Source: an uncultured Porphyromonadaceae bacterium (GTDB lineage: Bacteria; Bacteroidota; Bacteroidia; Bacteroidales; Muribaculaceae). Taken from it: a stretch of 58,344 nt of DNA. Where the stretch lies: contig CAMWLR010000006.1 in assembly GCA_947175215.1 (NCBI GenBank), positions 1 to 58,344 on the forward strand, read 5' to 3'. Positions 17,040 to 25,493 of this stretch are shown here, in pieces. The translations under genes and the position numbers were made by a program. Within the stretch, counting starts at the first letter, position 1. The number at the start of each line of letters is the position of its first letter. Under the pieces are notes generated by a model. It worked only from the letters and a program-made list of their open reading frames with translations, had not been told where the DNA came from and did no database searches.

Positions 17040-17678
17040 TTACTGGGCTACCACCACTTTGGCATGGCGGAGAACCTTATCGTTAAGTGTATATCCTTTC
17101 TGGACGGTGTCTTTGACTTTGCCTGCGGGGGTCTCCTGGTCAGCGGATACCATAGCTATCGCTTCATGCAGATCGGGGTCAAAGTCTGAGCCGGTTGACT
17201 GCATCACCTTGACACCGTTGTCGTTAAGGTATTTTACAAATTTATTGTAAATCAGGTTCATACCCTCCTTGACAGCCTCGGCGTCTGTCGACTCCTTGAT
17301 TGCATCAAGACCGCGCTCAAAGTCATCGACAATGGGCAGCAGACCCTGCAATGCTTTTTCTGACGCAGTCTTGATAAGGTCAGCGCGCTCGCGTATGGTG
17401 CGTTTGCGGAAGTTGTCAAACTCGGCCATCAGGAACATATATTCCTTTTTCTCTTTGGCGACCTCATCCTCTTTGGCCTGAAGGAGCGAGCGCAGGTTCT
17501 CAAGCTCAGACACCTCAGAATCGGTGTCTGTGACGTCGTCATCATCGGGTTCGACATCGACCGCCTCTACATCCGGATCTTCGAGATGAAGATCGCCCTC
17601 GGCTGCGGGATTAACATTCTCATCATAATAACCCTGATTCTCGGGTCGGTTATTGAAGTTTTCGCGATTACTGTTCAT
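17040..17678 (-). CDS. grpE: nucleotide exchange factor GrpE
   Basis: A 212-residue GrpE, the ADP release factor of DnaK. The first 65 residues are acidic and disordered. A long coiled coil follows ([20 protein letters not shown]), then the head with [28 protein letters not shown] and the closing [21 protein letters not shown] motif. It is directly upstream of dnaJ. A near-consensus -7 box (CATGTTTG, minus, 17722-17729) could give it its own promoter apart from ispE, but no CIRCE/HrcA operator is visible. Confidence 0.96.
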   Translation of the reverse strand: MNSNRENFNNRPENQGYYDENVNPAAEGDLHLEDPDVEAVDVEPDDDDVTDTDSEVSELENLRSLLQAKEDEVAKEKKEYMFLMAEFDNFRKRTIRERADLIKTASEKALQGLLPIVDDFERGLDAIKESTDAEAVKEGMNLIYNKFVKYLNDNGVKVMQSTGSDFDPDLHEAIAMVSADQETPAGKVKDTVQKGYTLNDKVLRHAKVVVAQ

Positions 17679-17745
17679 ATATAGTTGTGTCGTTTTTATT
17701 ATCTTACAGCAAAAAGTTTGCCAAACATGAGGCTGCTCACCTCTG

Positions 17746-18573
17746 TCAGGTCAGTTCTTTGATAAGATAACAATTCTCAGCCCCTAAGGGTTTAATCGCG
17801 TCTGCGTCAGGTATCTCCCTGAAGAGCCCGAACACCGCCGAGCCGCTCCCCGACATCGAGGCATATACTGCCCCGCCCTCTATCAGCTGCTGCTTTATTC
17901 TACCAATCTCGGGGTATCGCACAAAGACAGACTCCTCAAAGTCGTTGACGAGTCGACCCTGCCATTGCTCGATCGGGAGAGAGAGCACTCGGGCAAGCGG
18001 ATCGACCGGTTGTTTCGGGGTAAGCCCCGCGTAAGCCTCACGTGTAGAGACTGATACAGCAGGTTTGACTATCACTATCCATAACCCCCGCGGAAGATCG
18101 AGGGGAAAAGGGGAGAGGTCAGTGCCGGTGCCGGTACACATCATCGGGCGATTATAAATAAAGAAAGGGCAGTCGGCTCCGATCTCTGCGGCTATCGCCG
18201 CCATCTCCCCGTCAGCCATCCCGAGCCGGTAAAGGTCGTTAAGGGTTTTGATCATAAAGGCAGCATCGGCCGATCCTCCGCCCAGCCCCGCCCCGTCAGG
18301 TGTCTGCTTGTCGAGGTAAATAGTGACCGGGGGAATGTCATACCGTTTCCTGACACGACAGAGAGCCTTATACACAAGATTTTTCTCCATCGGGCAGTCA
18401 ACCGGCCGACCCGAGCTGTGCAGCGAATCTGTGTCGTCAGATGCCTCGACTACCTCGAGTATGTCGTATGACGGGATGGGGATCATCACTGTTTCAAGAT
18501 TATGGTAACCATCCGGACGACGCGACAATACGTTTAGTCCGAGATTGATTTTTGCGTTTGGAAATGTCAGCAT
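17746..18573 (-). CDS. ispE: 4-diphosphocytidyl-2-C-methyl-D-erythritol kinase
   Basis: A 275-residue GHMP kinase of the MEP pathway; it phosphorylates CDP-methylerythritol on the way to isoprenoid precursors for quinones and undecaprenyl phosphate. The start has the substrate motif PNAKINLGLNVLSRRPDGYH, the ATP-binding GHMP motif is PDGAGLGGGSADA, and the third motif is YASMSGSGSAVFGLF near the end. The start at MLTFPNAKIN is set by the promoter, whose predicted start site near 18587 excludes the longer frame. grpE follows 67 bp downstream on the same strand. Confidence 0.94.
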   Translation of the reverse strand: MLTFPNAKINLGLNVLSRRPDGYHNLETVMIPIPSYDILEVVEASDDTDSLHSSGRPVDCPMEKNLVYKALCRVRKRYDIPPVTIYLDKQTPDGAGLGGGSADAAFMIKTLNDLYRLGMADGEMAAIAAEIGADCPFFIYNRPMMCTGTGTDLSPFPLDLPRGLWIVIVKPAVSVSTREAYAGLTPKQPVDPLARVLSLPIEQWQGRLVNDFEESVFVRYPEIGRIKQQLIEGGAVYASMSGSGSAVFGLFREIPDADAIKPLGAENCYLIKELT

Positions 18574-18591
18574 GATAGTGTAATGTGGATG

Positions 18592-18623
18592 CAAAGTTAT
18601 TAAGAAAGAGGCTGATTATCCAA
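18592..18623 (-). promoter_or_regulatory. promoter of ispE
   Basis: The minus strand has TAACTTTG at 18592-18599 (perfect) and TTG at 18621-18623, spacer 21 bp. The leader is about 14 nt. Confidence 0.65.
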
Positions 18624-18754
18624 CTTTTTTTGTTATTTTGCAACCGTCATGACAGTTTTTCAGTCTAAGCTAATGAAAGACCCCGCAAACGGCCTCCTTT
18701 AACTGACGTTGAGCGGTCTCATAAACCAGTTAATGATTGATAAAAATATCTGCA

Positions 18755-19726
18755 ATGAAAATAATAACTTCTCTCATCTTGGCGTCATGGCTGGCAATCG
18801 CAATTGCCCCAGCGCAGACCACAAAAGTCGCAACATCAAACGATGTCATCAAGTCATCACCTGCCGACACGGTGGCAGTTGTAGAGACAGACTCACTATC
18901 GGCGGTCTCAGCCGAGGTTGTTACCACTGAAGAAACCAATACTCCGCAACTCATCCTTAAAGACGGAGAGTGGTCGCTTACCTATGAGGGTAACGAGTAT
19001 TTGGTCTCGGATCTTGTCGAGGATTCACATTTCAGCAAGTTCTTTGACGAGGATGATTTTATGAATGAAAACTCAGGTGTTTGGGACAGCCTCAAGAACC
19101 GCACCGGGTTGGCCGCCCTCACACTGATACTGCTGTTCGGGCTGCCCTGGTTGGCGGTGATTGTCGGCCTGATAGTGATACTCATCTACTCACTAAAGCG
19201 CACACGCGGTCGCAACGAATTGATCAGCCGGGCTATCGACCAAAACTATCAACTGCCCGATGCATTTTATCTCAATACCAAGAATAACGGACAGAATGGT
19301 GGCAATAATCGCAATCCGCGCAAATTTTATTCGGCCACGACTCTTATCGCTATCGGTTTGGTACTAGTGATATTTGCGTTTTATGTAGATGCTGAATTCT
19401 TTATCCTCGCCGGTGGCATCCCCCTGTTGATCGGTATCGGCCGACTTATCGGATATTACTGTGTGCCGAATGTGCCTGACCAACCGCTGCCCGGCCAACA
19501 TCAACCCCAATATGGCCCTATGCCCTTTGATCCCACTCCCGGCCCGGTCTATAATCAGCATCCCCGTCAATATCCCGCTCAGCCCATGCAGCAACCGCAG
19601 TGTCAGCCTGTGCCTGCTCCACAATCGCCGGTGATGCCGCCTATGCCCCCGCAGCCTCACTCTCAGACCTCACCTCAGGAATCTAAAGATCAGACACCCA
19701 CCCCTCCGCCTTACAATCCCGCGTGA
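18755..19726 (+). CDS. exported or membrane protein with DUF6249-like helices
   Basis: A 323-residue envelope protein of unknown function. It has a signal peptide (1-23, ending IAPAQ), then an acidic segment. A strong membrane helix (TLILLFGLPWLAVIVGLIVILIY) is followed by a charged stretch (LISRAIDQNYQLPDAFY) and two more helices near 195-240. This resembles the Bacteroidota DUF6249 pattern. The last 85 residues are Pro/Gln-rich and disordered. It sits 57 bp upstream of the ECF sigma factor, so the two may be co-transcribed and functionally linked. DUF6249 proteins are often found next to sigma factors, but I cannot confirm that role here. Confidence 0.75.
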   Translation: MKIITSLILASWLAIAIAPAQTTKVATSNDVIKSSPADTVAVVETDSLSAVSAEVVTTEETNTPQLILKDGEWSLTYEGNEYLVSDLVEDSHFSKFFDEDDFMNENSGVWDSLKNRTGLAALTLILLFGLPWLAVIVGLIVILIYSLKRTRGRNELISRAIDQNYQLPDAFYLNTKNNGQNGGNNRNPRKFYSATTLIAIGLVLVIFAFYVDAEFFILAGGIPLLIGIGRLIGYYCVPNVPDQPLPGQHQPQYGPMPFDPTPGPVYNQHPRQYPAQPMQQPQCQPVPAPQSPVMPPMPPQPHSQTSPQESKDQTPTPPPYNPA

Positions 19727-19783
19727 TTTATCTCACCCCTCTGACACTAAATAATTAAACATAAATTTTCATCAGTTCGCTAA

Positions 19784-20326
19784 ATGGCAAACCGCCGTCT
19801 TGAAGAAATCAAGCTCCTGACCCTCTGCATGGCTTCAGACAATCGCGAGGCTTTCTCGCGATTGGTTGAAATCCATCAGGAGGGTCTGAGGCGGTTTCTC
19901 CTCAATCTCACCGGCGGTGATGAATCGCTTGCCGATGACCTTGCTCAGGAGACATTTATTAAGGCGTGGCTTGCCGTGAGATCTTTTCACGGATTGTCCG
20001 GCTTCAAGACCTGGCTTTACCGAATAGCGATCAATGAATTTTCGACGTTTCGCCGTCAGACATCCCGTTTTAATTATACATCGGTCGATGCCTCGGCAAT
20101 GTCGATCTTAGACGATACCAACCACGGAGGAGCGACCGATGCCCGCATGGATGTAGAGAAGATCATCAAAATGCTCCCCGAAAAAGAAAGAATTGTGGTA
20201 CTGTTGTTTTATATCGAGGAACTGCCGATCAAAGAGATCGTAAAGATAACCGCGATGCCTGACGGTACGGTCAAATCGCATCTTAGCCGCGCCCGTCAGC
20301 ACCTTGCTAAATTTGTCGAACGCTGA
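19784..20326 (+). CDS. ECF-type RNA polymerase sigma factor
   Basis: A 180-residue sigma-70 family factor with only regions 2 and 4, the extracytoplasmic function type. Region 2 is seen in DDLAQETFIKAWLAVRSF and GFKTWLYRIAINEF. Region 4, a helix-turn-helix that reads the -35 element, is at LPEKERIVVLLFYIEELPIKEIV through GTVKSHLSRARQHLAKF. The region between is a variable linker of about 40 residues. No FecR-type anti-sigma factor follows, so this is not a SusC/D-linked sigma factor. The small two-helix protein directly downstream may be its regulator. Target genes are unknown. Confidence 0.92.
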   Translation: MANRRLEEIKLLTLCMASDNREAFSRLVEIHQEGLRRFLLNLTGGDESLADDLAQETFIKAWLAVRSFHGLSGFKTWLYRIAINEFSTFRRQTSRFNYTSVDASAMSILDDTNHGGATDARMDVEKIIKMLPEKERIVVLLFYIEELPIKEIVKITAMPDGTVKSHLSRARQHLAKFVER

Positions 20327-20413
20327 CAATGACCGATTCTCTTTCCCAAAAAAATAATTTTCTCGCCAATACATCTCTCCACAATATTAATCAAAAAGAT
20401 TAACCTTAACGAC

Positions 20414-20755
20414 ATGACAGATAAAGATATTGACAGACAGATCGATGCCCGTCTTGCCGCACTGCTCAATGCCGCATTGCCCGAGGCACGCGAAAACCAA
20501 TGGTTTACGCGCCGTGTGATGAACCGTCTGCCTGAGCAATCGGCATGGTCGCGTATCTCAGTGTGGCAGTGGATATGCTACCTGCTTGGGGCTGCCGGAA
20601 TGATTGTGGCCATCATCCTCTCGGTCAATTGGATGCTCGCATCTGACTTCTCGACAGTGTCGCTGCTCGGGGTCACCTCTACCTCACTGCTGTCGATTAC
20701 CTGTGCCGGAGTTATGATCGTGCCGTCGCTCGTCAGGATCATCCGCGAAGCGTGA
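20414..20755 (+). CDS. small two-helix membrane protein after the sigma factor
   Basis: A 113-residue protein with a cytoplasmic N-terminus (residues 1-50, containing NQWFTRRVMNRLPE) and two hydrophobic helices (about 53-76 and 83-106). It starts 87 bp after the sigma factor. Short membrane proteins of this form are commonly encoded next to ECF sigma factors in Bacteroidales, and the N-terminal RVMNRLPE stretch recurs in them. A role as anti-sigma factor or membrane sensor is inferred; there is no ZAS zinc motif (HxxxCxxC) to prove it. Confidence 0.7.
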   Translation: MTDKDIDRQIDARLAALLNAALPEARENQWFTRRVMNRLPEQSAWSRISVWQWICYLLGAAGMIVAIILSVNWMLASDFSTVSLLGVTSTSLLSITCAGVMIVPSLVRIIREA

Positions 20756-20842
20756 TTGCTGCTTTAAGTGAACTTTTGCGCCGGCCTTAGTGTTTATAAG
20801 CTGTAACCAAAAACATTGACAACCACTAAATAGCTTATTGAC

Positions 20843-21010
20843 ATGAACAAGGACAAGTATGTATGCGAAGTTTGCGACTGGGTATATGATCCCGCAGTAG
20901 GTGATCCCGACAACGGCATCGAGCCGGGTACATCATTTGAGGATCTCCCCGAAGATTGGGTATGTCCCGTCTGCGGAGTCGGTAAAGACGAGTTTGCCAA
21001 AGTCGACTGA
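20843..21010 (+). CDS. rubredoxin
   Basis: A 55-residue protein with the complete rubredoxin pattern: [12 protein letters not shown] with C8 and C11, and [13 protein letters not shown] with C41 and C44. The four Cys bind a single iron. Rubredoxins pass electrons to rubrerythrin or superoxide reductase in anaerobes, detoxifying peroxide or oxygen. No partner gene is in the window. It lies 87 bp after the small membrane protein. The gap holds a weak -7-like AACTTTTG (20771-20778) and a 7-bp inverted repeat (ATAAGCT 20796-20802, AGCTTAT 20832-20838) just before the start codon. It may therefore be separately expressed or part of the sigma operon. Confidence 0.95.
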   Translation: MNKDKYVCEVCDWVYDPAVGDPDNGIEPGTSFEDLPEDWVCPVCGVGKDEFAKVD

Positions 21011-21117
21011 CCACTCCGGTCTCGACCTGACCTCGTCCCAATCCCGCCCCGCCGGTCGCCGGCCTTTAACCGAGGCACAAGAATTTGTTTATAAAGAATC
21101 AGTCAGGCCTGCCTGAC

Positions 21118-21165
21118 AAATTGCACCCCGAAAGTTGCCAACCAACTTCCGGGGTGCAATTTAAT
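21118..21165 (+). terminator. terminator after rubredoxin
   Basis: A 20-bp stem (21118-21137 against 21143-21162) with a single mismatch and a 5-nt loop; the right arm ends in ATTT. A separate near-perfect palindrome, GTCAGGC-CT-GCCTGAC, lies just before it at 21102-21117. Confidence 0.8.
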
Positions 21166-21353
21166 GTATAATTGTCTACCCATCCTACGTTGATTCCTAA
21201 CATGGCCAGTAATATTAAAATCAGTTTTCTCACTGTTATTTGTTTTTAGTGTTAACGTCCTGATTGCTTGGGTTGTTCGCGATAGAAAAAATCGCAGGGA
21301 AGTCTGTGGGAGGGATAGGGGCAGAGAAGGCATGATGTTTTAGGTGGGGAAAT
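21166..21353. other. intergenic stretch with no recognisable feature
   Basis: Between the rubredoxin terminator and the hydrolase promoter I see no convincing reading frame, RNA fold or repeat. The sequence is AT-rich at first and G-rich on the plus strand toward the end. Confidence 0.5.
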
Positions 21354-21384
21354 TTGGATAGGAGGGGTTAATTTGGTAATTTTG
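21354..21384 (+). promoter_or_regulatory. promoter of the hydrolase-MurF-like operon
   Basis: TTG at 21354-21356, a 20-bp spacer and TAATTTTG at 21377-21384, a perfect -7 box. The start codon follows 43 bp later. Confidence 0.65.
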
Positions 21385-21427
21385 CATTGCGAAATGCAGC
21401 TTTAAGATTGTAAAACGATCTGTCGAC

Positions 21428-22195
21428 ATGGAAAAAGAGATTGAGCTGGCCGGACTTAAGGTTAAAGTAGAGATTACGGGCGAAGGTCGTCCGCTGATAC
21501 TCATGCACGGCTGGGGATGTGACCACACTACGGTCAGGTCTATTGCAGCTGTCGCTGCCGCCACTCACACTGTCTATAACATCGATTTCCCGGGATTTGG
21601 CGCTTCGCAAGAGCCGGCCGAGGTTTGGGGTGTCGAGGAGTACACCCGTCTTATCGAAGAGTTGGCCAGGCATGAGGGGATTGAGAATCCCGTGCTGATC
21701 GGCCATTCATTCGGCGGTAGGGTGTCGATTTTGTACTCGTCGCGAAATAAGACAGACAAGGTCATCCTGGTCGATGCCGCAGGTATCAGGCCGCGCCGGT
21801 CACTTAAATATTATCTTAAAGTGTATTCGTTTAAGACAGCCAAACGGTTTTGGCAACTGGTGTTAGGTAAGGAGAAAGCTGCCGCCCGTATTGACGCGGC
21901 GAGGGCCAAACGCGGGTCGAGCGACTATGCCTCAGCTTCGCCTATGATGCGTCGCATACTGTCAAAGGTTGTCAATGAGGATCTTACCGATCGACTGCCG
22001 TTGATCTACGCCCCTACGCTGCTTATATGGGGTGAGAATGATACGGCCACCCCGTTATCAGATGCTAAGAAGATGTCGCGGCTGATACCTGATGCCGGCC
22101 TGGTCAGTTTCGCCGGATGCGGCCATTACAGTTTCCTCGAAAACCCCGGGCAATTCCGCGCCGTACTCTCCTCATTCCTCAAAAGTAAATCATGA
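21428..22195 (+). CDS. alpha/beta hydrolase
   Basis: A 255-residue cytosolic alpha/beta hydrolase. The oxyanion motif HGWG is at 27-30 and the nucleophile S94 is in GHSFGGR. The acid is in LLIWGENDTATPL near residue 204 and the catalytic His is in GCGHYSFLENP. The spacing fits a working triad. The substrate is unknown. It is followed after 31 bp by a membrane-anchored MurF-like ligase and then by ddl. That association suggests a role tied to cell-wall precursors or lipids, such as thioester or ester cleavage, but this is inference. Confidence 0.85.
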   Translation: MEKEIELAGLKVKVEITGEGRPLILMHGWGCDHTTVRSIAAVAAATHTVYNIDFPGFGASQEPAEVWGVEEYTRLIEELARHEGIENPVLIGHSFGGRVSILYSSRNKTDKVILVDAAGIRPRRSLKYYLKVYSFKTAKRFWQLVLGKEKAAARIDAARAKRGSSDYASASPMMRRILSKVVNEDLTDRLPLIYAPTLLIWGENDTATPLSDAKKMSRLIPDAGLVSFAGCGHYSFLENPGQFRAVLSSFLKSKS

Positions 22196-22226
22196 CCGTC
22201 AGGTCGTTATTATAGATACCCTAACA

Positions 22227-23816
22227 ATGCAAATTGCCGTACTTATACTCCTAATAGTAATCCTTGTGGCGTCGGCCGCTGATATGTTTTTTGTATATTC
22301 GCGCGACCTGATGATGCTGCAACAGAACTCATATCGTAACGAGCGTTATCTGCGATGGTTTAACCAGTCGCACGAAAGCACATCGATGCAACGCCTGTTC
22401 AGCATGATAGCGTTTTTTATACTGGTGCTCGGACGTGTGCCCAACATCCTTACTTTCCCGGTAGTTACGGTCATCCTTATATGGCAGATATGCTCATTGG
22501 CCGGACGTAAGTATAAGAAACCACTTGTGAGAACCCCCCGCGTAAACCGTATTTTCGTCACCATGCTGTTGCTCACGGCAATCCCCGTGGCCTTGCTGTG
22601 GATATTTGCCGGCATGAAAGGCGCGGCCGCTATGATGATTGCCCTTATGTGGATGTCTCCGCTGGTGTTGCTCGGAGCTAACGTCATCTTGCGCCCTGTC
22701 GAGAAGAGTATCAACCGTAAATATTATAATGAGGCGGCTTCGATCCTCGCCTCGATGCCTGACCTTAAAATTGTGGGTATCACAGGTAGTTACGGCAAAA
22801 CCTCGACCAAACATTACCTCCATCGCATTCTCTCTGAGCATTTCTCGACAACGATGACACCGGGGAGTTTCAACACCACATTGGGTGTGATACGCACGGT
22901 GCGCGAGCATCTCAAACCTTACGATGAGGTGTTTATCGTTGAGATGGGGGCAAAGCAGCCCGGTGACATCCGCGAGATAGCCGATCTGGTGCATCCCCGC
23001 GTGGCAATCATTACCGCAGTGGGTGAGCAGCATCTTGAGACTTTCAAGACGGTAGACAATGTCCGTAACACTAAGTTTGAACTTGTCGATAGTCTCCCCT
23101 CTGACGGTTTTGCCGTGCTTAACAACGATTTCAAACCGATCGAGGGGCGCAAGGTCGACAATGTCAAGGCTATACGCTACGCAGTCTCAAACACTGACAA
23201 GGCGGATTACCGGGCCGAAGATATACGTTACACTTCACGCGGCACGACATTCAGTATCGTCGGCGGTGAACTCGAGAAACCGCTCGAACTGCATACCGCC
23301 CTTGTGGGTGAATGTAATGTCTCAAACCTTGTCGCCGCCGTTATCGTGGCGCTTAAACTCGGTGTCCCTGTCGAGAAGATACGTTATGCGGTCTCTCAAA
23401 TCGAGCAGGTCGAGCACCGTCTGAGCGTAAAGCGCATTCCCGGTGGCATGACTATTATCGATGATGCGTTCAACTCTAATCCCACCGGGTCAAAAATGGC
23501 TGTCGAGGTATTGGGGATGATGAAAGATGAGGGAACACGCATCATCATCACCCCGGGCATGATAGAGTTGGGTGACCGTCAGGTCGAGGCAAACCGAGAG
23601 TTTGGTTGCAATATCGCTGCCAACGTCGATGTCGCAATAATCGTCGGGAATTATAACCGCGATGCAATACTGTCGGGCATTGAGGCGGGAGGACTACCTG
23701 ATGACAAGGTCTATGCCGTCGACTCTTTTGCCGAGGCGCAGCAGGTGCTTCACAAGATTGCACGCCCCGGCGATATCGTACTGTATGAGAATGACCTCCC
23801 GGATACATTCAAGTAA
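22227..23816 (+). CDS. membrane-anchored MurF-like Mur ligase
   Basis: A 529-residue protein joining a membrane domain to a Mur ligase. Residues 1-155 have about five hydrophobic segments, which canonical MurF lacks. The ligase core starts at DLKIVGITGSYGKTSTK (P-loop 187-192). It has VEMGAKQPGDIREIADLVHP and AVGEQHLETF (metal and substrate binding), and then IIDDAFNSNPTGSKMAVEVL, the MurF-type C-terminal domain. MurF adds D-Ala-D-Ala to UDP-MurNAc-tripeptide. The N-terminal UDP-binding domain of MurF appears replaced by the membrane domain, so the substrate may be lipid-linked. The start at MQIAVLILL is chosen because the longer frame overlaps the hydrolase. ddl follows 60 bp downstream. Confidence 0.85.
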   Translation: MQIAVLILLIVILVASAADMFFVYSRDLMMLQQNSYRNERYLRWFNQSHESTSMQRLFSMIAFFILVLGRVPNILTFPVVTVILIWQICSLAGRKYKKPLVRTPRVNRIFVTMLLLTAIPVALLWIFAGMKGAAAMMIALMWMSPLVLLGANVILRPVEKSINRKYYNEAASILASMPDLKIVGITGSYGKTSTKHYLHRILSEHFSTTMTPGSFNTTLGVIRTVREHLKPYDEVFIVEMGAKQPGDIREIADLVHPRVAIITAVGEQHLETFKTVDNVRNTKFELVDSLPSDGFAVLNNDFKPIEGRKVDNVKAIRYAVSNTDKADYRAEDIRYTSRGTTFSIVGGELEKPLELHTALVGECNVSNLVAAVIVALKLGVPVEKIRYAVSQIEQVEHRLSVKRIPGGMTIIDDAFNSNPTGSKMAVEVLGMMKDEGTRIIITPGMIELGDRQVEANREFGCNIAANVDVAIIVGNYNRDAILSGIEAGGLPDDKVYAVDSFAEAQQVLHKIARPGDIVLYENDLPDTFK

Positions 23817-23876
23817 ATTTAGTAAATTAGTATATAGGTAACTTAATTAAAAAAGTAACTTACCCCGGCATAAATT

Positions 23877-25076
23877 ATGAAAACCAATATCGGTGTTTTC
23901 TTCGGCGGACGTTCCACCGAACATGAGATTTCGGTGATCTCAGCCAACCAGGCGATTAACGCTATCGATAAATCAAAATATGATGTCACCCCCGTGTATG
24001 TCTCAAAAGAGGGGCGTTGGTTTACGGGTGATGCTCTGCTCGACCTGCGCAACTACCGCGACATGAAGGCTCTCGAGAAGATGGTTGAGGAGGTGTATAT
24101 GCGTCCCGTACACGGTGATTATAATCTATATTATATCAAACCCAAGGGGATGTTTGGCAAGAAAGATATAGCCGCCAAGCTCGATGTGGCGATACCCGTC
24201 TTTCACGGCGCTAATGGCGAGGACGGAACATTCCAGGGTATTCTGCAAGCCATCGACATACCGTTTGCAGGTTGCGACACTCTCTCGTCGGCCAACGGTA
24301 TGGATAAGATAACGATGAAGATGATTCTTCGTGAGAATGATATACCGGTAGTTGATTACGTGTGGTTTACCGACCGCCAGTGGTTTGCCGACCGTGATAA
24401 TCTCGTTAAGAAGATCGAGGATAAGATCGGTTACCCGGTTATTGTCAAACCGGCTAATCTCGGCTCCTCTATCGGTATTGGCTGCGCCCATAATCGCGAG
24501 GAGTTGTTTGATAAGGTGGATGAGGCCGGTCGCTACGCTTCGCGTATCATCGTTGAGCACATGGTTGAGGAATTGCAGGAGATCAACTGCTCGATTCTCG
24601 GCGATTGCGATGACAATCAGGCATCGGTGCTTGAGGAACCGATCAAGACCAAAGAGATCCTCTCATACACCGACAAATATATGGGAGGCTCAAAAGGTAC
24701 AGAGGGTATGCAGGCGTCACAGAAGAAGATTCCCGCTGATCTCCCCGAAGATATGACCCGCGAGATACAGCGTCTGGCCGGTGAGACATTCAGGGTGCTG
24801 TCTTGTCACGGGGTGTCGCGCGTAGACGTTATAGTCGATAAGGCTACCGGCAAAATATACGTCAATGAGATCAATACCATCCCCGGTTCACTCTCATTCT
24901 ACCTCTGGGAGGCGACGGGTATATCGTTCCCTGCACTGATGGATAAACTTGTTACACTTGCCGTTAAACGTAAGACCCGCGAGGGACAGAAGACTACCTC
25001 ATTCTCTCAGAATATCTTCGCTCTCGGCGGTGGCACTAAAGGTGGTGTCAAGGGCGCCAAAGGTGTCAAATCCTGA
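23877..25076 (+). CDS. ddl: D-alanine--D-alanine ligase family protein
   Basis: A 399-residue ATP-grasp ligase. The N-terminus shows FFGGRSTEHEISVISA, typical of Ddl. The ATP-grasp core has GYPVIVKPANLGSSIGIG, the lid region KYMGGSKGTEGMQ, and the metal-binding end VNEINTIPGSLSFYLWEATG. It is longer than E. coli DdlB, with an insertion around residues 55-95 and a Gly/Lys-rich tail. It forms the D-Ala-D-Ala dipeptide used by MurF. VanG-like D-Ala-D-Ser specificity cannot be excluded, but no van genes are nearby. Its place behind a MurF-like ligase supports a cell-wall role. Confidence 0.85.
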   Translation: MKTNIGVFFGGRSTEHEISVISANQAINAIDKSKYDVTPVYVSKEGRWFTGDALLDLRNYRDMKALEKMVEEVYMRPVHGDYNLYYIKPKGMFGKKDIAAKLDVAIPVFHGANGEDGTFQGILQAIDIPFAGCDTLSSANGMDKITMKMILRENDIPVVDYVWFTDRQWFADRDNLVKKIEDKIGYPVIVKPANLGSSIGIGCAHNREELFDKVDEAGRYASRIIVEHMVEELQEINCSILGDCDDNQASVLEEPIKTKEILSYTDKYMGGSKGTEGMQASQKKIPADLPEDMTREIQRLAGETFRVLSCHGVSRVDVIVDKATGKIYVNEINTIPGSLSFYLWEATGISFPALMDKLVTLAVKRKTREGQKTTSFSQNIFALGGGTKGGVKGAKGVKS

Positions 25077-25125
25077 GAACTGATTGGTATATTGATTTAT
25101 AAGTCTATCTATAATTCATTTATAG

Positions 25126-25452
25126 ATGCCGGAGATTGAATCAAAACGATTTATTGCCCGCTCCCTGTTTGACGGGGAGCGGTTTTTACAATTGCAGTTT
25201 GTCGACATGACCGGCACGCTCCTTAACGTCGCTCCTTTTGACGTAGAAACAGCCGCGACAATATTCTTAGACAGCAGGGTTCTGCTTATTGACCGCCGTA
25301 CCCTCATCGGGTTATCCACAGCACATATCGAGAAAGTTGTCAGAGACGCCATATTAACCGATGAGATGAGAGAAGTCTCGGCGCGACTCGCGCCATATAT
25401 GGCAGTAAGCGGAGTGACCCCGTCATCATCGGTCGTGGCGATAACGGTCTGA
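25126..25452 (+). CDS. hypothetical protein
   Basis: A 108-residue frame 49 bp after ddl with no signal peptide, membrane helix or motif that I recognise. The composition is that of an ordinary soluble protein (mixed beta/alpha, for example FLQLQFVDMTGTLLNVAPF), and codon use resembles its neighbours. The frame opposite is a shadow. It could be the last gene of the hydrolase-MurF-like-ddl operon. No terminator is seen in the 41 bp before the convergent DUF4296 gene. Confidence 0.55.
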   Translation: MPEIESKRFIARSLFDGERFLQLQFVDMTGTLLNVAPFDVETAATIFLDSRVLLIDRRTLIGLSTAHIEKVVRDAILTDEMREVSARLAPYMAVSGVTPSSSVVAITV

Positions 25453-25493
25453 GATCGCAGCAATTACTTAAATCACTGAGATATAAGAGATGG

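Noticed and set aside
25116-25463. 115-codon minus-strand frame opposite the hypothetical gene after ddl
   Set aside because: Ser/Arg-rich shadow; the plus-strand frame has more normal composition and operon position. The choice is not fully certain.
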